DNA of 64,000 nucleotides from positions 2,437,001-2,501,000 of the forward strand of contig NZ_CP088262.1 in the NCBI RefSeq assembly GCF_021117365.1, written 5' to 3'. Under the pieces are notes generated by a model, which ran no database searches, was not told the origin of the DNA, and saw only the letters and a program-made list of their open reading frames with translations. Positions within the stretch are counted from its first letter, which is position 1. Every line of letters begins with the position of its first letter. The stretch is from Nocardioides sp. cx-173. Its GTDB lineage: Bacteria > Actinomycetota > Actinomycetes > Propionibacteriales > Nocardioidaceae. Below, one piece after another: positions 45,318-57,518 of this stretch. Both the position numbers and the translations under genes were made by a program.

Positions 45318-47707
45318 GGTCGACGCCGTGGGCCGTACGCTCCGGACCGCTCGGCGTCACCCTGGGCTACGTCGCGATCTTCTGCCTGTCGGTCCTCTCG
45401 GTGCACTTCGCGCCGCTCGGCTCCGAGGTGGCCACGTGGTGGCCGGCCGCCGGCGTCGGGGTCGCGCTGGTGGTCCTCAGCCCGGTGCGGCACTGGCCCC
45501 TCCTGCTCGGCGGCATCGTCGTGGTGACCGGTGTCGCCAACGCCGTCGCCGGACGATCGCCCGAGGTCGCCGCCCTGTTCGGGGTGGGCAACGCCTCCGA
45601 GTGCCTGGTGGCGGCACTGGTCCTGGGGGTGCACCGGCGGCCGTTCCGGCTGAGGGCGCCGGAGGACCTGCCGCGGGTACTGCTGGCGATCGTGGCCGGC
45701 GCGGTCAGCGTGGGCACCGTGATCGGGGCCACCGTGACGCTGCTGCGGGGCGCGCCGTTCCTGGACATCTGGGGCAGTGTGGCGGCCGCTCACGGCGCCG
45801 CCACCCTCCTGATGCTCCCCCTGGTCCTGATGGCCGGGGATCCCCAGGCCCGGGCGAGCGACGCCCCCCGGGCGATCCAGTTCCTCCAGGCGGCCGCCAC
45901 GATCGCCGCCTTCGCGGTCGTCCACCACGGCGCACAGCCGCTGCCGCTCGCCTTCCTCCCGCTGCCGCTGCTCGTGTGGGGCGCCCAGGTGCTCTCTCCG
46001 CGCGCTCTCGCGCTCGAGGTACTGACCGCGGGCGTGGTGGTCACCGCCTTCGCCGCCGCGGACGGCGGTCCCTTCGGATCGGACCCCGACCTCACCGCTC
46101 GAAGCCGCGATGTCCTGGTCCAGCTCGACCTGGTCGTCATCGCTCTGGCGTCCGTGCCCCTGTCGCTCTACGTCAGCCAGCGCCGCGCCGGCCTGCGCAC
46201 GGCGCTGGCCGTGGGCGAGACCTACCGGCGCAGCCTCATCGAGTCGGTCATCGCGACCATGCTCCTGCGACCGGCCCGCCACGGCCTGGTCGTGGTGGAC
46301 CTCAACGAGCCGGCCGGCGACCTGCTCGGCGTCCGGCGTGACGACCTGCTCGGCCGGGACTGGGTCGAGCGGCTCGGCTCGCACGGCGACGCGGTCGTCG
46401 AGGCGGCGCGGCAGATGATGGCCGGTGAGCGTGGCGGCTGGGAGGAGGAGCTGGCGTTGGCGGGCGAACCGGTCCGCTGCGTGCGTCTGGCGCTCTCGTG
46501 GGTCCCGGACACGGCCTCGGGCGACCTGGTCGTCGCCCAGCTCGTCGACCTCACCGAGCAGCGCGAGGCGCAGCGCGAGCTGGAGAGGGAGCGTGACTTC
46601 AACGCGGCGCTGCTGGCCGCCACCACCGGGACCTCGATCATCGCGACCGACCCGCAGGGGCGGATCACCTACGTCAACCACGGCACCCGAGAGCTGCTGG
46701 GCTTCGGCCCAGAGGACCTTCGAGGGCGTCGCCTCGCCGAGCTCTACGACCCGGCCGAGCTGCGCGAGCGCGCCGAGGAGCTGACAGCCGACCTCCCCAA
46801 GCGGGGCGACCGGACGCTGGTCGGGGCCGACGGTCGCCGACTCCTCCTCAACGTCAACGTCACGCCGATACGGGCCGCCGACGGCACGCTGATGGGCCAC
46901 CTCCAGGTCGGAGAGGACGTCACGGAGCGGGCGCTCGCCGAGGAGACCCTGCGCGGCGCGCTGGACCGGGAGCGGCAGGCCGTCGAGGAGTTGGAGCGGC
47001 TGGACCGGTCCAAGTCGGACTTCCTCGCGACGGTCAGCCACGAGCTGCGCACCCCGCTGACCAGCATCATGGGGTTCAACGAGATGCTCGCCGCCGAGGC
47101 GGTGGGACCGGTCAACGACCAGCAGCTGAGGATCCTGAATCGGGGCAGCCGCGCCGGTCAACGGCTCCTGGGACTGATCGAGAACATCCTCACCCTCTCG
47201 CGCGTCGAGTCGCTCGCGGACAGCTCCCACCACGTGACCCTCGACCTGGCGGACGTGGTCACGCACGCCCTGGAGTCGACCGAGCCGCTCGAGCACCCCG
47301 GCCTCGAGGTCTCCGTCGACCTCCCGGAATCCGGCCCCCACGTCGTGGGCGACGCCGTCCAGCTCGAGCGGGCGCTGGTCAACGTGGTGTCGAACGCGCT
47401 CAAGTTCAGCCCCCGCGGCGGCCGGGTGCAGATCTCGCTGGAGACGGACCCACCCGGCGCCTCGCCGGGCTTGGCGGTCGTCACCGTCAGCGACACCGGG
47501 ATCGGGATCCCGGCCATGGAGCAGGACCGCCTGTTCGAGCGCTTCTTCCGCGCCAGCAGCGCCGTCGTGTCCTCCATCCCCGGGACCGGCCTCGGCCTGG
47601 CCATCGTCCGCACCATCGTCGAGGGCCACGGCGGCACGGTCACCGTCACCTCGCAGCCGGGCGAGGGCACCACCGTGCGGATCTCGCTGCCTCGCGCCGT
47701 CGCCTGA
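45314..47707 (+). CDS. MASE1-PAS sensor histidine kinase
   Basis: This 797-residue membrane kinase has an N-terminal MASE1 region (about 10-300) with eight predicted membrane helices (FCLSVLSVHFAPLGSEVATWWPAAGVGVAL pattern). PAS domains follow (about 300-410 and 415-535; ATTGTSIIATDPQGRITYVN begins the second), then a coiled linker (AEETLRGALDRERQAVEELERLD). The HisKA H-box has His576 (ATVSHELRTPL), and the HATPase has N, G1 and G2 boxes (NVVSNALKF, VSDTGIGIP, GTGLGLAIV). It probably autophosphorylates and passes phosphate to the receiver protein upstream. The MASE1 ligand is unknown. Confidence 0.92.
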   Translation: MRSTPWAVRSGPLGVTLGYVAIFCLSVLSVHFAPLGSEVATWWPAAGVGVALVVLSPVRHWPLLLGGIVVVTGVANAVAGRSPEVAALFGVGNASECLVAALVLGVHRRPFRLRAPEDLPRVLLAIVAGAVSVGTVIGATVTLLRGAPFLDIWGSVAAAHGAATLLMLPLVLMAGDPQARASDAPRAIQFLQAAATIAAFAVVHHGAQPLPLAFLPLPLLVWGAQVLSPRALALEVLTAGVVVTAFAAADGGPFGSDPDLTARSRDVLVQLDLVVIALASVPLSLYVSQRRAGLRTALAVGETYRRSLIESVIATMLLRPARHGLVVVDLNEPAGDLLGVRRDDLLGRDWVERLGSHGDAVVEAARQMMAGERGGWEEELALAGEPVRCVRLALSWVPDTASGDLVVAQLVDLTEQREAQRELERERDFNAALLAATTGTSIIATDPQGRITYVNHGTRELLGFGPEDLRGRRLAELYDPAELRERAEELTADLPKRGDRTLVGADGRRLLLNVNVTPIRAADGTLMGHLQVGEDVTERALAEETLRGALDRERQAVEELERLDRSKSDFLATVSHELRTPLTSIMGFNEMLAAEAVGPVNDQQLRILNRGSRAGQRLLGLIENILTLSRVESLADSSHHVTLDLADVVTHALESTEPLEHPGLEVSVDLPESGPHVVGDAVQLERALVNVVSNALKFSPRGGRVQISLETDPPGASPGLAVVTVSDTGIGIPAMEQDRLFERFFRASSAVVSSIPGTGLGLAIVRTIVEGHGGTVTVTSQPGEGTTVRISLPRAVA

Positions 47708-47841
47708 GCTACCTTCACGGATGCGCCCCCCTCCCAACCGCCCCTCGGGTCCGCGCGGCGGCCAGACAGCACCCGGGTCGTCGACGCGACGATGTTGCCC
47801 TAGGCTCCCTGGATCGGACCCAGGCCTTCGGCCACCGCGTG

Positions 47842-50433
47842 ATGGAGAGTGAGAACCCTTTGGCAGCGGCAGGCCTCGCGTCCGACTCCAGGCGCCGATT
47901 CCGGGGGGCAGTGGCCCTCTGGGCGGTAGGCGTGGCGGCGTTCACGCTGCTGCTCTCCCCCGTCCTGCCCGCCGAGGCGCGCGAGTGGGTCAGCGCGGCG
48001 GGCATCGTGATCGCCGGCCTGGTCGCGATCACCTGCGGGACGCACAAGGCTCGCACCAGCGGAGCCGAGGACGCCCGCCCGTGGTGGGTGCTGGTCACGG
48101 CAGGGTGCGTGCTGCTGGTAGGCAACACCTGGTCGGCGGTGGTCGGCGCCGACCCGGTCACCTCGCCCAGCCTGCTCGGCAACCTGTGCATCGCCGTGGC
48201 GCTCGTACTCTCGACGTTCGCCCTGACGATCTTCCCGGGCGTCCGCCGCCGCGGCGCGGACCTGCTGGTGATGCTCCTGGACAGCATCGTGGCCGGCGGC
48301 GCGTTCCTCCTGATCGCCTCCGCCCTGGTGTACTCCGAGCTCCTCAGCGGCGCCGGACCGACCGGCAGCGCGGCGAACCGTGCGCTGGCGCTGCTCTTCC
48401 CTGCCCTCGACGTCGCCCTGGTCACCGTGGCGGTACTCCTGGTGGTCCGCGCCCCCCGCGGCGACCGGCTGATGCTCGGCCTGGTCGCGGCCGCCTTCCT
48501 GATGTACGCCGCCGCGGACCTGCCCTTCGCGGTGCTCACCTCGGAGGGCACGTTCCGGTTCGGCAGCCTGCTCGACCTCGGCTGGATCGCGGGATACCTG
48601 ACGCTGGCCCTGGCCACCGCGGTGCCCAGCAGGGCCGCCCAGTCCGACCTTGCCCAGTTCCGGCCCTCGGACCTGGTCGGCACCTCGCTGGTCTTCAGCA
48701 TCCTGGCCACTGCCACGGTCGTGCAGGTGGTGAGCGGAGACACCGGACGGCTGCAGACCGCCCAGTCGGTCCTCTGGGTCCTGATCGTCGTGGCCGCCGG
48801 AGCCCGGCAGCTTCTCCTGACCATGGACAACACGGCCCTGCGCCGGGGCTTGGAGCAGCGGGTAGCGCATCAGACCGCCGGACTGCGGCGGCTGGCCCGA
48901 GCCAACGAGGTCCTCATCACCTCGGTCGGTGACGGCGTCTACGGCGTCGACAGCGAAGGCCGGGTCACCTTCGCCAACCCCTCCGCTGCACGGATGCTCG
49001 GCTGGTCCACGGAGGAGCTGCAGGGCCAACGCGCCCACGAGCGCTTCCACGCCACCGACGCCGACGGGATCCCGCTTCCGTGGGCGGGCTGCTACATCAA
49101 CCAGGCGATCGCCCACGGGGACCTGTCCATGTCCGTGGAGGACGAGTACGTACGCGCCGACGGCTCCCGCTTCGCCGTCGAGATCACCGCCTCTCCCCTG
49201 ATCGAGGACTCCGACGTCAAAGGTGCTGTGGTGACGTTCCGCGACATCACCCAGCGTCGCGAGGTGGAACGGATGAAGAACGAGTTCCTCTCCGTCGTCA
49301 GCCATGAGCTCCGCACCCCGCTGACCTCGATCCGCGGCTCGCTGGGCCTCCTGCACGCCGGGCAGCTGGGCGCCCTTCCCGAGCGCGCCGCGCCCCTGGT
49401 CGACGTAGCGCTGCAGAGCAGCGAGCGGCTGACCCGGCTCATCGACGACCTGCTGGACATCGAGCGCATCGAGTCCGGCACCCAGCCGATGCAGGTGCGC
49501 GTCCATGACGCAAGTGACCTCCTCCAGACCGCCGCCGGCCTGATCGAGGGCATGGCGGCCGAGGCCGGCATCCAGGTGCTGGTCGGCGCCGCACCAGGAC
49601 AGGTCCTTGCCGACGAGGACGGCATCGTCCAGACCCTGCTGAACCTGATCGGCAACGCCATCAAGTTCTCCGAGCCGGGCTCCGCAGTGCACCTCGAGTC
49701 CGAGATCATCGACTCCGAGGTCCACTTCCGCGTGCGCGACCACGGCCGGGGCATCCCTGCCGACAAGCTCGAGATCGTCTTCGAGCGCTTCGAGCAGGTC
49801 GACTCCTCCGACACCCGGCAGAAGGGTGGCACGGGGCTCGGGCTGGCGATCTGTCGCGGCATCGTCGAGAAGCACGCAGGACGCATCTGGGCCGAGAGCG
49901 GGCTGGGGCGAGGCACCACCATCCACTTCACCCTCCCCTCGGCGGCTCGGGCCGACGGCTCCGCGGGCGCCGGCTCCTCGCCCGGCCCGACCACCGGCGC
50001 GACCACCGGCCCACCCGCCGGCGCGTCGGGGTCGGACTCTCGAAGCGTGCTGGTCTACGCCGAGGATGCGACGGCGGTGGAGAGGTCGTGCTCCCTGCTG
50101 CGACAGCACGGCTTCCGCGCGATCGGCGTCACCAGGGGCGACCGGGCCCTGGACCTCATCCGCCGCGAGCGCCCCGACGTGGTCCTGCTGGATCTGAGCC
50201 TGCCCAGCACGAGCGGCGTGGAGGTGCTGACGACCCTTCGCGAGAGCGAAGCGTCGCACCGCGTGCCGGTGGTCGTCCTCTCCCAGGTCGCTGCGCAGAC
50301 CGACGCGGCGACAGACGGACACAGCGACGGCTGGCTCGTCACACCGGTCAGCGAGGCGCAACTCGTCAACACCGTGGCGGCGGCAGTGCCGAGCACTCAC
50401 AAAGGGCGACCGAGTGCGGCGGCACGAGGCTGA
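47842..50433 (+). CDS. Hybrid sensor histidine kinase with degenerate receiver domain
   Basis: This 863-residue protein has multiple N-terminal membrane helices (about 20-315), a coiled region (RRGLEQRVAHQTAGLRRLARANE), a PAS domain (about 350-480; VGDGVYGVDSEGRVTFAN) and a HisKA with His488 (VVSHELRTPLTSIRG). The HATPase follows (NLIGNAIKF, RDHGRGIP, GTGLGLAIC). A C-terminal receiver starts near 735 after a low-complexity Gly/Pro/Ser linker, with Asp784 in VVLLDLSLPSTSG. In this receiver the conserved Lys appears replaced (GWLVTPVSE), so phosphotransfer there may be reduced. A GTG three bases earlier (47839) is an alternative start. Confidence 0.9.
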   Translation: MESENPLAAAGLASDSRRRFRGAVALWAVGVAAFTLLLSPVLPAEAREWVSAAGIVIAGLVAITCGTHKARTSGAEDARPWWVLVTAGCVLLVGNTWSAVVGADPVTSPSLLGNLCIAVALVLSTFALTIFPGVRRRGADLLVMLLDSIVAGGAFLLIASALVYSELLSGAGPTGSAANRALALLFPALDVALVTVAVLLVVRAPRGDRLMLGLVAAAFLMYAAADLPFAVLTSEGTFRFGSLLDLGWIAGYLTLALATAVPSRAAQSDLAQFRPSDLVGTSLVFSILATATVVQVVSGDTGRLQTAQSVLWVLIVVAAGARQLLLTMDNTALRRGLEQRVAHQTAGLRRLARANEVLITSVGDGVYGVDSEGRVTFANPSAARMLGWSTEELQGQRAHERFHATDADGIPLPWAGCYINQAIAHGDLSMSVEDEYVRADGSRFAVEITASPLIEDSDVKGAVVTFRDITQRREVERMKNEFLSVVSHELRTPLTSIRGSLGLLHAGQLGALPERAAPLVDVALQSSERLTRLIDDLLDIERIESGTQPMQVRVHDASDLLQTAAGLIEGMAAEAGIQVLVGAAPGQVLADEDGIVQTLLNLIGNAIKFSEPGSAVHLESEIIDSEVHFRVRDHGRGIPADKLEIVFERFEQVDSSDTRQKGGTGLGLAICRGIVEKHAGRIWAESGLGRGTTIHFTLPSAARADGSAGAGSSPGPTTGATTGPPAGASGSDSRSVLVYAEDATAVERSCSLLRQHGFRAIGVTRGDRALDLIRRERPDVVLLDLSLPSTSGVEVLTTLRESEASHRVPVVVLSQVAAQTDAATDGHSDGWLVTPVSEAQLVNTVAAAVPSTHKGRPSAAARG

Positions 50434-50649
50434 CCGGACGGCCTGGGGGCCGGGTGTCGTCGTCGGCGCACGATGGCGCAGAATTCTCCTGCCGTCCACA
50501 GCGCCGTCGACGTCGAGGTGCTCTACTGCCAGCGATCTCATCCGGCCCCCGCCCAGCGTGGGCCTCTACTTAGCCGAGGGCCCGCCCCACGGCTGCTGAT
50601 ACCCGCGAGCCGTCACCGCCGTCGAAGACCTCACCTACCCAGGAGATCC

Positions 50650-51864
50650 ATGACCACCACGCGATCCGAGCGGCACGTCCCTGACGACACGGTGCCCGCC
50701 CAGGACTCCACCGGCTTGCACATCACCCTGCGCACGGGCTCGGGCACCGGCAGCACCCGGCTCTCCGCGTTCGACCACGCGCTGCACCTGGCCGGTGTGG
50801 CCGACTTCAACCTGGTCACCCTCTCCTCGGTGATCCCGCCCGGCAGCCGCCTCGAGCACGTCGACACGCCTCTGGCCGGCGGCCACGGCGACCTGCTGTT
50901 CTGTGTGCGCGCCGAGGCCTACGCATCCCACCCGGGCGAGGTCGCCTGGGCCGGGCTCGGCTGGTGTGCCGATGAGACCGGCGCCGGTCTCTTCGTGGAG
51001 CACCACGGCAGCTCCGAGGAGCAGGTCCGCGGCCTGATCGCAGCCAGCCTCGCCGACATGGTGGCCACCAGGGGCCACGACTACGGCGCCGTCTCCATGT
51101 CCGTGACGTCCGCGACGTGTGTCGACCAGCCCGTGTGCGCCCTGGTCCTGGCGGCGTACCAGGTCTCGACCTGGCACGAGGGCACGCCCGCCGGTGCCAC
51201 CGGCGCCGTGCACCCGGTGACTCCCGACGCCGACACGTCCGAGCGGAGCGACGATGCCGGGGTGTCTGTCTCGGTGCCCGTGCCGGTGGCCGCCCAGAGC
51301 GCGGTGGCGCGAGTGAGCGTGGAGTCCCGGGTCGACACCGTGACGGCGGCCGACTACTACCAGCTCTACCGCGACGCCTTCTCGGGCATCGAGACCCGCG
51401 CCGTCGCCAGGCACATGCTGCACGAGTCGGAGTTCCTCGAGGAGATGCACGACCCGCGGGTGCGCAAGTACATCGCCTGGGGCCACGACGGTCAGGCGAT
51501 CGGGATGACCACGCTGACCACGGACCTGGAGGCGGTGCCGTGGATCAGCCCCCGGTGGTTCGCCCGCCGCTTCCCCGAGCACAGCGCCCGCAACGCGGTG
51601 TACTACTTCGGCTTCGCGCTCGTGCACCCTGAGCACCAGGGCGCCCAGGTGCTGCACGCCATGATCGAGCCGATGGCGCTCGAGGTCATGAAGAACCGCG
51701 GCGTCGTCTCCTGGGACATGTGCGCGTTCAACGACGCCCGCGGCTTCGGCGAGACCTACATGAAGCTCCTGGAGGCCTACGGTGAGGTGAGCACCGAGGT
51801 GATCGATCACCAGACGTACTACGCCGCCATCTACCACGACCCGGCGGCCGACCCGACTAGCTGA
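50650..51864 (+). CDS. Pyruvoyl-dependent arginine decarboxylase-like domain fused to a GNAT-like domain
   Basis: This 404-residue protein has residues 25-175 resembling pyruvoyl-dependent arginine decarboxylases: TRLSAFDHALHLAGVADFN, the self-cleavage site LSSVIPP with Ser59-Ser60, Asn54 before it, and Glu117 (GLFVEHHG) matching the catalytic glutamate. A Ser/Thr/Val-rich linker (about 180-225) leads to a GNAT-like C-terminus (about 228-395; FGFALVHPEHQGAQVLHAMIEP as the CoA-binding segment). If active, it would make agmatine and perhaps acetylate it or another amine. The ATG follows AGGAG (50641-50645). It lies between kinase and receiver genes, the only metabolic enzyme of the island. Confidence 0.8.
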   Translation: MTTTRSERHVPDDTVPAQDSTGLHITLRTGSGTGSTRLSAFDHALHLAGVADFNLVTLSSVIPPGSRLEHVDTPLAGGHGDLLFCVRAEAYASHPGEVAWAGLGWCADETGAGLFVEHHGSSEEQVRGLIAASLADMVATRGHDYGAVSMSVTSATCVDQPVCALVLAAYQVSTWHEGTPAGATGAVHPVTPDADTSERSDDAGVSVSVPVPVAAQSAVARVSVESRVDTVTAADYYQLYRDAFSGIETRAVARHMLHESEFLEEMHDPRVRKYIAWGHDGQAIGMTTLTTDLEAVPWISPRWFARRFPEHSARNAVYYFGFALVHPEHQGAQVLHAMIEPMALEVMKNRGVVSWDMCAFNDARGFGETYMKLLEAYGEVSTEVIDHQTYYAAIYHDPAADPTS

Positions 51865-51892
51865 GCCTCGCTCACCTCGACCAGGAGCGCCC

Positions 51893-52276
51893 ATGACGCC
51901 TCGCACCGTGCTCGTCGTCGACGACGACGACATGATCCGCCAGCTCGCCCAGATCAGCCTCGAGACCGTCAACGGGTGGACCGTGCTCACCGCCGACGGG
52001 GGCCTGGCCGCCATCGACATGGCGGTGCGGCACCGCCCCGATGCCGTGCTGCTGGACATGATGATGCCCGACATGGACGGGTTGACGACCTTCCAGCACC
52101 TGCAGGCCGACCCCGCGACCCGCGAGACCCCCGTCGTCCTCTTCACCGCCAAGAGCACCGTCGGCGGCCAGGAGCCGTGGGACGACTACGCGATCTCCGG
52201 AGTGATCGCCAAGCCGTTCGACCCGATGACCCTGGGTGCCCAGATCGCCGCGATGCTGCGGTGGACGTCCCCGTGA
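51893..52276 (+). CDS. Stand-alone response regulator receiver protein
   Basis: This 127-residue CheY-like receiver has Asp55 (AVLLDMMMPDMDG), acidic pocket Asp10-Asp12 (VLVVDDDDM), Thr of LFTAKS and Lys of IAKPFDP. No output domain. It starts 28 bp after the decarboxylase-GNAT gene in the same direction, preceded by AGGAG, and is probably in one transcript with it. The next gene (chsE3) is convergent, with 12 bp between the stops. Confidence 0.93.
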   Translation: MTPRTVLVVDDDDMIRQLAQISLETVNGWTVLTADGGLAAIDMAVRHRPDAVLLDMMMPDMDGLTTFQHLQADPATRETPVVLFTAKSTVGGQEPWDDYAISGVIAKPFDPMTLGAQIAAMLRWTSP

Positions 52277-52288
52277 GGGGGCGAGCCG

Positions 52289-55080
<2,792 letters not shown>

Positions 55081-55082
<2 letters not shown>

Positions 55083-55141
55083 CCCGTCACAAACTCGCGG
55101 GTCCCCCCGCTGACCCGTCAGAAACTTTGTGACGGGTCAGC
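55081..55141. repeat. GACCCGTC palindrome element, copy 1
   Basis: A half-element GACCCGTCACAAACTCG at 55081-55097 is followed after 11 bp by a palindrome at 55109-55141 with arms GCTGACCCGTCA and TGACGGGTCAGC around an A/T-rich centre (GAAACTTTG). A second copy with the same layout is at 63871-63931. An extra single arm GTGACGGGTC is at 55160-55169. It lies between the convergent methyltransferase and rel genes and can form a strong hairpin, so termination is plausible. Confidence 0.8.
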
Positions 55142-55186
55142 GCAGGCTGGGGTGAGTTGGTGACGGGTCGATCGCGGGAGGGGCCG

Positions 55187-57502
55187 CTACTGGGTGATGC
55201 GGTAGGCGTCGAAGACTCCAGGGACGCCCCGGACGGCCTTGAGGACGGTGTCGAGGTGCTTGGCCTCGGCCATCTCGAAGGTGAAGCGGCTCTTCGCGAC
55301 GCGGTCGCGGGTGGTGGAGAGGTTGGCGCTGAGGATGTTCACATGGGCGTCGGAGAGCACCATGGTGATGTCCGAGAGCAGCCGGGCCCGGTCGATCGCC
55401 TCGACCTGGATGTTGACCAGGAACGTCGAGTTGCCGGTCGGGGCCCACTCGACCTCGAGCACCTTCTCCGGCTGCGAGAGCAGCGAGTTGGCGTTGGTGC
55501 AGTCGCGGCGGTGGATCGAGACTCCCCCGCCCTTGGTGACGAAGCCGAGGATGTCGTCGGGCGGGACCGGCGTGCAGCACTTGGCGAGCTTGACCCACAC
55601 GTCCGGTGAGCCCTTGACGATGACGCCCGCGTCGCCGCCGGTCGGGATCTTCGAGCGGCCCCGACGCCCGGTGATCGTGACGGCCTCCGCCAAGTCCTCC
55701 TGGGCACCGTCGTTGCCGCCGTGCAGCTCGATCACCCGGCGTACGACGGCCTGCGCGCTGAGGTTGCCCTCCCCGACCGCGGCGTAGAGCGCGGAGACGT
55801 CCGCGATCTTGAAGTGGACGGCGGCGAGCGTCAGCGACTCGTGGGACAGCAGCCGCTTGAGCGGCAGCCCCTCCTTGCGCATCAGCTTGGCGATCTCGTC
55901 CTTGCCGCGCTCGATGGCCTCCTCGCGGCGCTCCTTGGTGAACCACTGCCGGATCTTGGAGCGTGCGCGCGGCGAGCGGACGAACGTGAGCCAGTCCTGG
56001 GAGGGCGCGGCGTTGGGCGCCTTGGAGGTGAAGACCTCCACCACGTCGCCGTTGTCGAGGGTCGACTCCAGCGGCACCAGCCGGCCGTTGACCCGCGCGC
56101 CGATGGTGTGGTGACCGACCTCGGTGTGCACGGCGTAGGCGAAGTCGACCGGGGTGGCGCCCGCCGGCAGCGCGATCACGTCGCCGCGGGGGGTGAACAC
56201 GTAGGTCTCGGCGCGGTTGATCTCGAAGCGCAAGGACTCCAGGAACTCGCCCGGGTCCTCGACCTCGCTCTGCCAGTCGAGCAGCTGACGCACCCACGAC
56301 ATGTCGTCCATGTCGCCGCGACGCTCGGTGTCGGCGCCGGCGCGGCCGTTCTCCTTGTACTTCCAGTGCGCCGCGACGCCGTACTCCGCCCGGCGGTGCT
56401 GGGCGAAGGTACGGATCTGCATCTCGACCGGCTTGCCCTGCGGGCCGATGACCGTCGTGTGCAGCGACTGGTACATGTTGAACTTCGGCATCGCGACGTA
56501 GTCCTTGAACCGCCCCAGGACCGGATTCCAGCGCGAGTGGAGCACGCCCAGGACCGAGTAGCAGTCGCGATCCTCGTCGACGAGGATCCGGATGCCGACC
56601 AGGTCGTAGATGTCGGAGAAGTCGCGGCCCCCGACGATCATCTTCTGGTAGATCGAGTAGTAGTGCTTGGGTCGACCGGTGACGGTGGCCTTGACCTTGG
56701 CCTCGCGCAGGTCCTGCTCGACCTGGGTGATGACCTCGGCGAGGAACTGGTCGCGCGACGGCGCGCGCTCGGCGACCATCCGCACGATCTCGTCGTAGAT
56801 CTTGGGGTGCAGGGTCGCGAACGCGAGATCCTCGAGCTCCCACTTGATCGTGTTCATCCCGAGCCGGTGGGCCAGCGGCGCGTAGATGTCGAGCGTCTCG
56901 CGGGCGGTGCGCTCCTGGCTCTTGGCCGGGACGTAGCGCAGCGTGCGCATGTTGTGCAGGCGGTCGGCGAGCTTGATGACCAGGACCCGGATGTCGCGCG
57001 ACATCGCGACGATCATCTTGCGGATGGTCTCGGCCTGCGCCGAGTCGCCGTACTGGACCTTGTCGAGCTTGGTCACCCCGTCGACGAGGCGGGCGACCTC
57101 GTCGCCGAAGTCCTCACGGCACTGGTCGAGCGTGTACGGCGTGTCCTCGACCGTGTCGTGCAGCAGCGCCGCGACCAGGGTCGACTCGGTCATGCCGATG
57201 TCGGCCAGGATCGTGGTGACGGCGAGCGGGTGGGTGATGTAAGGGTCACCGCTCTTGCGCATCTGGGTGCCGTGCATCTTCTCGGCGGTCGTGTAGGCGC
57301 GCTCGATCAGGCTCAGGTCGGCCTTCGGATGGTTGGCGCGGATGGCGCGGAAGAGCGGCTCGAGCACCGGGTTGGCGCTCGGGGTGCGCGTGCCCATGCG
57401 GGCCAGCCGCGCCCGCATGCTGCGCGTCGAGGGCGGCGCCTGGTCCGACGAGGCCGCGGGCGCGCGCTCCCGCGTCGGCGGAGCAGCGCGTTCCTCGGTC
57501 AC
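55187..57502 (-). CDS. rel: Bifunctional (p)ppGpp synthetase/hydrolase Rel
   Basis: This 771-residue RelA/SpoT homologue has an HD hydrolase domain ([28 protein letters not shown]), a synthetase domain ([14 protein letters not shown] and [16 protein letters not shown]), a TGS domain ([22 protein letters not shown]), a zinc-finger/helical region ([20 protein letters not shown]) and a C-terminal ACT domain. Intact HD and synthetase motifs indicate the bifunctional type usual in actinobacteria. It makes and removes the stringent-response alarmone in the cytoplasm. It follows apt on the same strand with 16 bp between them, the standard secD-secF-apt-rel order of actinobacteria. Confidence 0.96.
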   Translation of the reverse strand: MTEERAAPPTRERAPAASSDQAPPSTRSMRARLARMGTRTPSANPVLEPLFRAIRANHPKADLSLIERAYTTAEKMHGTQMRKSGDPYITHPLAVTTILADIGMTESTLVAALLHDTVEDTPYTLDQCREDFGDEVARLVDGVTKLDKVQYGDSAQAETIRKMIVAMSRDIRVLVIKLADRLHNMRTLRYVPAKSQERTARETLDIYAPLAHRLGMNTIKWELEDLAFATLHPKIYDEIVRMVAERAPSRDQFLAEVITQVEQDLREAKVKATVTGRPKHYYSIYQKMIVGGRDFSDIYDLVGIRILVDEDRDCYSVLGVLHSRWNPVLGRFKDYVAMPKFNMYQSLHTTVIGPQGKPVEMQIRTFAQHRRAEYGVAAHWKYKENGRAGADTERRGDMDDMSWVRQLLDWQSEVEDPGEFLESLRFEINRAETYVFTPRGDVIALPAGATPVDFAYAVHTEVGHHTIGARVNGRLVPLESTLDNGDVVEVFTSKAPNAAPSQDWLTFVRSPRARSKIRQWFTKERREEAIERGKDEIAKLMRKEGLPLKRLLSHESLTLAAVHFKIADVSALYAAVGEGNLSAQAVVRRVIELHGGNDGAQEDLAEAVTITGRRGRSKIPTGGDAGVIVKGSPDVWVKLAKCCTPVPPDDILGFVTKGGGVSIHRRDCTNANSLLSQPEKVLEVEWAPTGNSTFLVNIQVEAIDRARLLSDITMVLSDAHVNILSANLSTTRDRVAKSRFTFEMAEAKHLDTVLKAVRGVPGVFDAYRITQ

Positions 57503-57518
57503 CTGTCGAGTCTACGTG

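Noticed and set aside
45242..47737. Very long antisense open frame (831 codons) opposite the MASE1 kinase
   Set aside because: It is a shadow of high-GC third-position codons; low-complexity Arg/Asp/Gly-rich translation without domains, while the plus-strand frame has clear kinase motifs.
47800..50541. Long antisense open frame (913 codons) opposite the hybrid kinase
   Set aside because: Same reason: codon-bias shadow with no recognisable domain.
50434..50649. A small gene in the 216 bp before the decarboxylase-GNAT gene
   Set aside because: Open frames here are short, lack ribosome-binding sites and domains; I see only a leader region with AGGAG for the next gene.
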